From NCBI GenBank assembly GCA_028282485.1, contig JANQHU010000354.1, positions 1-5,149 on the forward strand: DNA of 5,149 nt, in the 5' to 3' direction. Position numbers and translations under genes: made by a program. The stretch is from Bacillota bacterium. Lineage in GTDB: Bacteria > Bacillota > UBA4882 > UBA8346. This document shows positions 1-5,149 of the stretch, one piece after another. Within the stretch, counting starts at the first letter, position 1; each line of letters starts with the position of its first letter. A model generated the notes under the pieces. That model was not told the origin of the DNA and did not search any database. It saw nothing but the letters and a program-made list of their open reading frames with translations.

Positions 1-786
1 AGTGACGTTTTCTTGCTCATAAATATTAAAAATATTATAAAACTTTGAGGCGGTGGGTTTGGCTTTAATAACGGTTAAAGGAGACATTTTGATAGTGACA
101 TTACTGGGGATCAGAATGCCACCCGTTAAATCCCCATAACCCGTGGTTTGGGCTTCCACCAAAAAGGTCCCGTTGGGGAAAAGAATTTCTTTATTTTCCA
201 GCATCGCTGCTTGAATAGCTAGGGTATCGTCCGTCTGCCCGTCTCCTTGAGCCCCGTACCAGGATGGGGTGAGAAAATTATTTTGAAAGGGTCCTTTAAT
301 AGTCCCTTTTCCGGTGAAGATTTGATAATAGCCAGCCTTAACCTGCCCCTGGAGAGTAAGGGTCACCCCGGCGTCAACCGCCAACCTATTTCCTTCGGAA
401 AATACTAGAGTAATATTTTCCGGAAAACTCAAATTACTACTGATCCGAAAAACCCCCACTGGCAGTTGATACTGGACCTTTTGCCCTCCGGCAGCGGCAA
501 TTGCTGCCGTTAAAGCCTGCCAATTATCGGTCTGGCCATCGCCAACTAGACCAAAGCTAGTCATACTGGTTAAGGCCAATCCGGGATCAAGGGCGGTTAA
601 AGCTGCCGCAGAAAGGGATTTAGTTTCCAGACTTCTCACTGTCCTTAATTGAGAAGTAGCTTTCCCCAAAAGACTTTCGGAAGGCTGATTGAAATGAATT
701 GATACTAATAGCAAAGCCGGTAGTAAAAAATAGAGGCTAATTTTTAACTTGTAAAGAAACTGATTAAAGAAATATTTTCGCTGCAT
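1..786 (-). CDS. Exported pectate-lyase-like beta-helix protein, N-terminal part (3' end beyond the window)
   Basis: The frame is open from the ATG at 786 to base 1 (262 codons, no stop), so the C-terminus is missing. The N-terminus has a basic region (QRKYFFNQFLYKLK) and then a hydrophobic stretch at about residues 16-32, which fits a signal peptide or membrane anchor; no clear cleavage site is seen. Residues 176-195 carry WYGAQGDGQTDDT plus AIQAAM, the classic entry motif of the pectate-lyase-3 / GH28-like right-handed beta-helix family, followed by FPNGTFLV at 203-210. A second, more divergent copy sits earlier, with GDGQTD at 82-87 and LPVGVFRI at 108-115. Between them lie short beta-rung-like segments and a YYQIFTGKGTIKG stretch. 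Members of this fold cleave, epimerise or bind acidic polysaccharides outside the cell. The catalytic part is not in the window, so the reaction cannot be named. It is the last visible gene of the cluster, 36 bases after the glycosyltransferase, and is richer in GC than the others. A processing or lytic role on the local glycan is inferred from context. Confidence 0.85.
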   Translation of the reverse strand, partial: MQRKYFFNQFLYKLKISLYFLLPALLLVSIHFNQPSESLLGKATSQLRTVRSLETKSLSAAALTALDPGLALTSMTSFGLVGDGQTDNWQALTAAIAAAGGQKVQYQLPVGVFRISSNLSFPENITLVFSEGNRLAVDAGVTLTLQGQVKAGYYQIFTGKGTIKGPFQNNFLTPSWYGAQGDGQTDDTLAIQAAMLENKEILFPNGTFLVEAQTTGYGDLTGGILIPSNVTIKMSPLTVIKAKPTASKFYNIFNIYEQENVT

Positions 787-794
787 TACTTAAA

Positions 795-802
795 CCCTCC
801 TT
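795..802 (-). promoter_or_regulatory. Ribosome binding site of the beta-helix protein
   Basis: The minus strand reads AAGGAGGG and then an 8-base spacer before the ATG at 786. This near-perfect Shine-Dalgarno site fixes the start of the left-edge gene and argues for the signal-peptide-bearing N-terminus. Confidence 0.85.
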
Positions 803-822
803 GTTTAGTAATACTTCTTTAT

Positions 823-1872
823 TTATATGGTTTTTAACTTAAACAATTTAGTACTGTTAATAAGAATAACTCCCAAAATCAAAAGAATTACCATTCTTTG
901 TTTAAGCCATGGAAAAAGCAGGCGACACCTAATTCCTGGCGGTTTAACTCGATTACCATACTTGGCAATAATGGCTGTTACTTTTGGATCATTTGTGATT
1001 GATCCTATTTTTTGCCAACGCCTCAAAAAATCCGCCTTATTAGCTGATTTAAATTCCTGCTCAATACTAGCAATGGCTTGGGCAATAAAATATTTAAACC
1101 GCTCCAACTGGTAATCTTCATTAACTAATTGCCATTTTTTCATATATTCTGCTTTTAAATTATCAATCTGTTTAAAGATCTGAAAACGATCTTCCCGATA
1201 CTTTTTCACGGCACTGGCTGGATAAAGGATATAATGATATAAGGCTTGGGGTAAATAGCTCACTCTTTCCGCATAGGTAAAAACCTCCATATTATAAAGA
1301 TAATCCTCACCTAAGGGAATTCCCGAGGGAAAAAGAATCTCATTTTCCACTAACATTAGTCTTTTATACAATTTATTCCAGGGAGCACCCAGGCCATCAC
1401 TTTTAATCATATAGGCTAAAATATGCTTCTCAATTGATTTTCGGTCTAACGGGCTTTTGGAGGGAAAAGGATAACTCCAGTTTTTAACCAGTTTTAAATC
1501 TGGTTTTTGGATCTGATAATCACAAATAACGACATCGGCTTCACTACTTTTGGCTGTTTGATATAACACTTCATACATATTTGGCTCCAGTAAATCATCA
1601 GCATCCAAGAAAGCAATATATTCACCGATGGCATTAGCAAGCCCCGTATTTCTAGCAATACTAACTCCTTGGTTTTCTTGACTAATTACCCTAATACGCT
1701 CATCTTGAAGAGCATATTCCTCAGCAATTGCCAGAGAATTGTCAGTAGAACCATCATCAATTAACAAAAACTCAATATTAGTTATGGTCTGTTGCAAAAG
1801 GGAGTTTATGGCTCTCGCTAAATACCTCTCTGCATTATATATCGGCATAATTGCACTTATCGCGTACCCCAT
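823..1872 (-). CDS. Family 2 glycosyltransferase (GT-A fold) with a C-terminal hydrophobic segment
   Basis: This protein of 349 residues should transfer a sugar from a nucleotide-sugar donor to the growing lipid-linked glycan on the cytoplasmic face of the membrane. The GT2 landmarks are in order: SAIMPIYN at 6-13, IDDGSTDNS at 38-46, NQGVSIARNTGL at 67-78, and the metal-binding DADD at 90-93. The acceptor half has GAPWNKLYK at 162-170 and GEDYLYN at 188-194, a pairing typical of EpsJ/WcaA-like capsule and exopolysaccharide transferases. Residues 327-344 (MVILLILGVILI and on) are hydrophobic and follow a basic stretch, so they may dock the enzyme to the membrane. The start is set by a GGGAGGA site 8 bases upstream. 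It lies 73 bases after the FrhB-like gene and 36 before the beta-helix gene. Family and fold are clear; donor sugar and linkage cannot be read from the sequence. Confidence 0.95.
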   Translation of the reverse strand: MGYAISAIMPIYNAERYLARAINSLLQQTITNIEFLLIDDGSTDNSLAIAEEYALQDERIRVISQENQGVSIARNTGLANAIGEYIAFLDADDLLEPNMYEVLYQTAKSSEADVVICDYQIQKPDLKLVKNWSYPFPSKSPLDRKSIEKHILAYMIKSDGLGAPWNKLYKRLMLVENEILFPSGIPLGEDYLYNMEVFTYAERVSYLPQALYHYILYPASAVKKYREDRFQIFKQIDNLKAEYMKKWQLVNEDYQLERFKYFIAQAIASIEQEFKSANKADFLRRWQKIGSITNDPKVTAIIAKYGNRVKPPGIRCRLLFPWLKQRMVILLILGVILINSTKLFKLKTI

Positions 1873-1887
1873 TTTACATTTCCTCCC
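1870..1887 (-). promoter_or_regulatory. Ribosome binding site with a start-stop ATG-TAA before the glycosyltransferase
   Basis: The minus strand reads GGGAGGA (1887-1881), AATGTAAA, then the ATG at 1872. The spacer itself holds an ATG at 1879 followed at once by TAA. That ATG is only one base from the Shine-Dalgarno and opens no reading frame, so 1872 is the functional start. Confidence 0.8.
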
Positions 1888-1916
1888 TATTTTTTCAAGT
1901 AAACTATAAATGTGGT

Positions 1917-1944
1917 ATTAAAATATTCTTACTAAAAATATCAA
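1917..1944 (-). promoter_or_regulatory. Candidate sigma-A promoter inside the operon, upstream of the glycosyltransferase
   Basis: TTGATA at 1944-1939 (5 of 6 to TTGACA) and TTTAAT at 1922-1917 (5 of 6 to TATAAT) are separated by 16 bases on the minus strand. A transcript starting near 1910 would have a leader of about 38 bases that includes the Shine-Dalgarno at 1887-1881. The region is very AT-rich, so chance matches are expected; there is no TG extension. This is a weak, purely sequence-based call. Confidence 0.25.
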
Positions 1945-1945
1945 C

Positions 1946-3124
1946 CTATTTTGGCAAAGCTTTTTTAATAAAAAATTTAAATTTTCTTTTTATTTTTCGT
2001 AAATATCCCGTTAAGCTACTTTGTTTTAAATATTTTTTTAAAATAAATTCAAAGGATTGATGCTCCAAATCGTTAAAAAATTCTGCTCTATTTGGTGGCT
2101 CAGCTACCGGCTTAATTAAACAATGATTGCCGGAAATAGCATTCTCTAATGTACAGGGAGTATTAACAATACTTTTTTGACAATCGTTAAACAATTGGTT
2201 TCCTTTTTGATCATTAATTAATAATAAAGAAGTGCCTTGATCATTATCAAGACTGCTCTCAATTAAGTGAACCTTCCAAAAATCACCTAATGTAATATTA
2301 CCTACTCTGGGGATTCGCGCATAACTACATTGATAACAAGAAGCACGTAAAAAAATATCCTTTAAATAACCCCTGAAAAAAGGAGCTTCTGTTAAATCTT
2401 TGCTATATTTTTTCCCGTTTTTAAATAATACTGAAAAACTATAATTCTTCCAACCATTTTTTTTATCGCGAAAAAAAACCTGATTAATAGATGATTTATA
2501 TTTTTTTTCTAATTGTTCCAAAACTTTATAAAAAACTTTTTCTGATGGAACACCATGACAGACTATGTCGGCAGTAAACAAATTTGGATTATCTTCGCCT
2601 AAATAAGCATACAGTCCGGCAACCTGACAAGGAGTTCCGGTAAAAAAAACTAATTGTTTATTTTTTAATCTTAAGGCTATTTCCCGATAAAGATCATTAA
2701 TTTTACTCTGTAAATACTTTGAGCCTCTTAATGATTGTAAATCAGCTTCTTCTTCAATAATTTTATGTATTACTTCTAATTTTTCATTAAAGGCCGCCCC
2801 TACTACAATCCCGTTTTTATCCAAAATACTTTTTGCAATTGCAGAAAAAATACCCCCCGAAGAACTTTTAAGCCGAATATCTGGCTGGCGGTTCCATGCG
2901 GCATAAACAGCAGGAAAATTTTTTTCACTTTCTTTGGTCTTGATGGGATTAATGGCAGGACAAATCTTCTCGCACAATCCGCATTCTATACACTTTTCTT
3001 TATTAATGGTAGGATAACGAAACCCTTCTTGATTATTAATCATCCTGATAGCATTTTTAGAGCAAACGTTAGTGCAAGCTTCGCATCCAAAACATGATTT
3101 TTCAACTTTTTCGCAAAATATCAT
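1946..3124 (-). CDS. FrhB-like iron-sulfur oxidoreductase (coenzyme F420 hydrogenase/dehydrogenase beta-subunit family) of a polysaccharide cluster
   Basis: This soluble protein of 392 residues starts with two ferredoxin-type 4Fe-4S motifs: C11-x2-C14-x2-C17-x3-C21 and C45-x2-C48-x2-C51-x3-C55-P. The FrhB N- and C-terminal domains follow, seen as SSSGGIF at 87-93, RGSKYLQS at 133-140, FTGTPCQVAGL at 161-171, IVCHGVPS at 187-194, RASCYQC at 260-266 and ITLGDFW at 277-283. Further cysteines at 166, 189, 263 and 266 are candidates for another cluster. Archaeal FrhB binds FAD and reduces F420; bacterial relatives in glycan clusters are usually annotated only by this domain and their substrate is not established to my knowledge. 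The C-terminus is strongly basic (RKIKRKFKFFIKK), which could bind the membrane. The start has GGGAGGG 5 bases upstream. The gene lies 35 bases after the pyruvyl transferase. It is probably a redox enzyme acting on a sugar, lipid-linked intermediate or partner protein, but that is inference. A literal F420 hydrogenase is unlikely here. Confidence 0.9.
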   Translation of the reverse strand: MIFCEKVEKSCFGCEACTNVCSKNAIRMINNQEGFRYPTINKEKCIECGLCEKICPAINPIKTKESEKNFPAVYAAWNRQPDIRLKSSSGGIFSAIAKSILDKNGIVVGAAFNEKLEVIHKIIEEEADLQSLRGSKYLQSKINDLYREIALRLKNKQLVFFTGTPCQVAGLYAYLGEDNPNLFTADIVCHGVPSEKVFYKVLEQLEKKYKSSINQVFFRDKKNGWKNYSFSVLFKNGKKYSKDLTEAPFFRGYLKDIFLRASCYQCSYARIPRVGNITLGDFWKVHLIESSLDNDQGTSLLLINDQKGNQLFNDCQKSIVNTPCTLENAISGNHCLIKPVAEPPNRAEFFNDLEHQSFEFILKKYLKQSSLTGYLRKIKRKFKFFIKKALPK

Positions 3125-3159
3125 TTACACCCTCCCTCAAAAAACAAATAGTAATGCTT

Positions 3160-4350
3160 CTACCCAATTAGCTTACGAATATATTGGGAAGCACTATCTG
3201 CTTTTGCACAATAATCGGGCATTAGCTTTTCTAACTGCTTTTTAATCTCTTTTTCTTGCTCTTTTAAAGATTCGAAAGATTTTATTAACTGCTTCTCATC
3301 AGTTAGTTTTTGCACCGGTAAAACTAGATCACTTTCTCCAAACAAATCTTTAGCGATACCTCTGGACTTAACACTATAACCGATAACTAAGGTAGGTACA
3401 CCTGATGAATAAGCAGCAATAGTTGCGTGAGTACGAGCCCCGATAAAGAAACGGCACCGCGCGATAAAGCCTTTATATTGAGGTGCGGTATAATTTGAAT
3501 CAATTAAGATAACTCGATTGGTTTCTTTATAATTATTGTAAATATTTTGTAATGGTACAAAGTCATTATCTTTTTCCCAGGTTACATGTGGGATTAGGGC
3601 AATATTGCTATCAGTTTTTTTTATAATATAATCAATAAATTGGTAAGCAGACTTTAAAAGTGTCTCCGAGTTATTGGCATAATTCATTACAAGGGGACTA
3701 AGATTAAAACCAATTGTATTGCCTACTAGCCATCCTTTGGGTAAGGGCAACTCTTCTTTTTCCATAACAAAAGCAGGATCCGGGCATAAAACAAGATTTT
3801 TGTCAATATTTCGCTCTTGAAGTGCTTCATAAGTAATTGATTCCCGTATCACCATTAGATCAAATAATTGTAAATCATTTTTCATTGCTTGAGTGATTCT
3901 TTCCGGATCAATAGAAGCACCCCAAAGAACTAATTTTTTGTTGTTCTTTTTGATGCCTTGATTAATAGCATATAACCAGTTGGGCGTACCATAACAATAA
4001 TTATCTCCCCCAATGGAAAAACAGGCATCGACATTTTTACTTTCATTGATGACGTTTTGATGAACAATTTTTTGAAACCCTACCGGATTATTAAGGATTT
4101 TACGATAAAAGACTCCCAGGGCCCATTTAGGAGTAGCTCGCTCTACTAATTGATGGGAAATATATCGGTCTACATTAGGGATTTTTAATGAGCCATCTGT
4201 TTGGGCACTATAGGAAGCTATCAAAAATGATAATTCTTTAAATTCTTTTTTTAATATCCTGTTAGTACCCTGAATTATTGCTTCACAACCACGATTTAAA
4301 TATCCATGGTGGGCAAATAACATAATATTTAATTTTTTATTTTTTTCCAT
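3160..4350 (-). CDS. Polysaccharide pyruvyl transferase family protein (CsaB/WcaK type)
   Basis: Enzymes of this family move the enolpyruvyl part of phosphoenolpyruvate onto a sugar of a surface glycan as a ketal, adding negative charge. The protein has 396 residues, normal for the family. Supporting signs are the N-terminal NIMLFAHHGYLNRGCEAII (8-26), which matches the family's GYxNxGDEA-type opening; the glycine-rich FSIGGDNYCYG (111-121); WGASIDPE (143-150); and the C-terminal FIGARTHATIAAYSSGVPTL (302-321), with R306 and H308 in the conserved Arg-x-His region, then GYSVKSRGIAKDLFG. The C-terminal end is charged and helical-looking (KEQEKEIKKQLEKL). There is no signal peptide or membrane segment, so it should act in the cytoplasm. 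GGAGGA lies 5 bases before the ATG at 4350 and supports that start over the internal Met10. It follows the flippase by 79 bases. The family is clear; the sugar acceptor is unknown, and some family members may not be pyruvyl transferases. Confidence 0.93.
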   Translation of the reverse strand: MEKNKKLNIMLFAHHGYLNRGCEAIIQGTNRILKKEFKELSFLIASYSAQTDGSLKIPNVDRYISHQLVERATPKWALGVFYRKILNNPVGFQKIVHQNVINESKNVDACFSIGGDNYCYGTPNWLYAINQGIKKNNKKLVLWGASIDPERITQAMKNDLQLFDLMVIRESITYEALQERNIDKNLVLCPDPAFVMEKEELPLPKGWLVGNTIGFNLSPLVMNYANNSETLLKSAYQFIDYIIKKTDSNIALIPHVTWEKDNDFVPLQNIYNNYKETNRVILIDSNYTAPQYKGFIARCRFFIGARTHATIAAYSSGVPTLVIGYSVKSRGIAKDLFGESDLVLPVQKLTDEKQLIKSFESLKEQEKEIKKQLEKLMPDYCAKADSASQYIRKLIG

Positions 4351-4410
4351 ATTTATCCTCCGTTTTTTATTATTGCACTTGATAATTATTTAGCGCTGTA
4401 TTTCCTCATC

Positions 4411-4433
4411 TTAAGTTTTTTTTTATAACTTAA
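4411..4433 (-). repeat. Short AT-rich inverted repeat overlapping the flippase stop
   Basis: TTAAGTT at 4411-4417 is repeated inverted as AACTTAA at 4427-4433 around a 9-base loop. The stem is 7 base pairs, almost all A-T, and contains the flippase stop codon. No run of T follows the stem on the minus strand, so it does not look like an intrinsic terminator. It may be chance. Confidence 0.3.
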
Positions 4434-5149
4434 CTCTGTTTTCGAAAGGTGTGTATTGCTTTAAGAACTATTTTTTTATTAAACAAAAATGCGATAATTA
4501 TTCCAAAGGCTAACGCAATAAAGTTTGTATAATAAGGCATTTGATAAAAGACAAAGGCTTCAATAATATAACAAACCAATAATATTAATATTTCGTTCCA
4601 TTTGATTTGCAAATTTAATATTTTCTTAACTAAAGGAATTCTAATAAAAAACATAAACAGCAACCCTACTAAAGTTCCAATCGCAAAAGCCAGCAAGCCT
4701 AAATACTTGGATAAGATCCATCCCAAAAAAACAGTAATTAATCCCGCTAATAATGTGGTATAAAAAATCTTATAGGTTTCTTTTTTAGCTAAAAAAGCAC
4801 TACTTAAATGTATCGCTATAGGGGTAACTATTGCTGCTAAATAAAGTATTGGTAATAGATATAAGCCTTTGGCATAATTATCAAATACCATAAATTTGTA
4901 AATGATTTTGGTAAAAGGTAAGATAATTAAAATTCCTCCAAAAACCAATCTAATTAAAAAATTTAAATTTTTATTAAAATAAGCATCACTATCTTTAGCG
5001 TCTGACTCGCGGAATGCTTCTTCGGTCCAGGCATTATTATAGATAGAGGTAAAAATTGCAATCAGACTAGCAAATTTTGTTGCTATGGCATAAATACCAT
5101 TGGCGCTCATTCCTAAATTATTGATAATTATCAAACGATTACAATAATT
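4430..5149 (-). CDS. Wzx/MATE-type polysaccharide flippase, C-terminal half (5' end beyond the window)
   Basis: The frame stays open to base 5149, giving 239 visible residues that end at the TAA at 4430-4432. Flippases of the polysaccharide biosynthesis protein family move undecaprenyl-linked repeat units from the inner to the outer face of the cytoplasmic membrane. Diagnostic features are the NRLIIINNLGMSANGIYAIA run (visible residues 4-23), which resembles the loop and helix opening the second half of such proteins; the NNAWTEEAFRE stretch at 38-48; and the Y97-LLPILYLAAIV segment with its central proline. About seven hydrophobic helices are visible, roughly at 16-36, 62-81, 96-120, 129-147, 150-170, 186-203 and 208-223, broken by short basic loops. 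Family members usually have about 400-500 residues and 12 or more helices, so about half is missing. A TTG at 5134 lies inside the conserved region and is not a credible start. It is upstream of the pyruvyl transferase in the same direction. The substrate is unknown. Confidence 0.9.
   Translation of the reverse strand, partial: NYCNRLIIINNLGMSANGIYAIATKFASLIAIFTSIYNNAWTEEAFRESDAKDSDAYFNKNLNFLIRLVFGGILIILPFTKIIYKFMVFDNYAKGLYLLPILYLAAIVTPIAIHLSSAFLAKKETYKIFYTTLLAGLITVFLGWILSKYLGLLAFAIGTLVGLLFMFFIRIPLVKKILNLQIKWNEILILLVCYIIEAFVFYQMPYYTNFIALAFGIIIAFLFNKKIVLKAIHTFRKQS

Noticed and set aside
827..1114. Plus-strand open frame of 95 codons
   Set aside because: It lies wholly inside the glycosyltransferase gene on the other strand, has no recognisable domain, and is explained as an antisense shadow.
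1923..1944. ATATT/AATAT hairpin in the gap before the glycosyltransferase as a terminator
   Set aside because: Only 5 A-T pairs around a 9-base loop and a short T run; too weak in DNA of this composition.
1851..2060. Plus-strand open frame of 69 codons across the gap between the glycosyltransferase and the FrhB-like gene
   Set aside because: It overlaps the ends of two well-supported genes, its product is low-complexity (F, K, I rich) from AT-rich DNA, and no good ribosome binding site precedes it.
1946..3124. Reading the FrhB-like gene as a true F420-reducing hydrogenase subunit
   Set aside because: There are no hydrogenase large or small subunits or F420 biosynthesis genes nearby, and the setting is a glycan cluster; only the domain family is shared.
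4411..4433. Hairpin after the flippase read as a rho-independent terminator
   Set aside because: The stem is almost all A-T and no T-tract follows in the direction of transcription; the run of A/T bases lies in the loop instead.
5132..5134. TTG as a start codon for a short 234-residue membrane protein
   Set aside because: The frame continues upstream to the window edge, and the residues around the TTG match the internal loop and helix of longer flippases, so this is the middle of a gene.

Overview
The window is a stretch of a surface or exopolysaccharide gene cluster. All five genes lie on the minus strand, so transcription runs from base 5149 towards base 1. In that order they are: the C-terminal half of a Wzx/MATE-type polysaccharide flippase (cut by the right edge); a polysaccharide pyruvyl transferase; an iron-sulfur flavoprotein-like member of the F420 hydrogenase/dehydrogenase beta-subunit (FrhB) family; a family 2 glycosyltransferase; and the N-terminal 262 codons of an exported pectate-lyase-like beta-helix protein (cut by the left edge). 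The gaps between genes are only 79, 35, 73 and 36 bases, and the four visible starts each have a strong GGAGG-type ribosome binding site. I see no convincing terminator between any of them, so the simplest reading is one operon, with one weak candidate internal promoter before the glycosyltransferase.

The organism is most likely a low-GC anaerobe of the Bacillota (Clostridia-like). This rests on the AT-rich sequence, the strong purine-rich Shine-Dalgarno sites, and a soluble protein with two ferredoxin-type 4Fe-4S motifs. It is an inference from style rather than from a marker gene, and I cannot name a genus.

The genes suggest this scheme. The glycosyltransferase adds a sugar to a lipid-linked repeat unit. 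The pyruvyl transferase adds a pyruvate ketal from phosphoenolpyruvate and so gives the glycan negative charge. The flippase moves the finished unit across the membrane. The beta-helix protein would act outside the membrane to cut, modify or bind the polymer. The FrhB-like protein is the odd member: it looks like a redox enzyme with two iron-sulfur clusters, and its substrate in glycan assembly is not evident.

No RNA gene, CRISPR array, mobile element or tRNA was seen, and there is no gene-free stretch longer than 79 bases. Nothing here amounts to a clearly new system. The points most worth a second look are the redox protein next to the pyruvyl transferase, the internally duplicated start motif of the beta-helix protein, and that gene's higher GC content compared with its neighbours.
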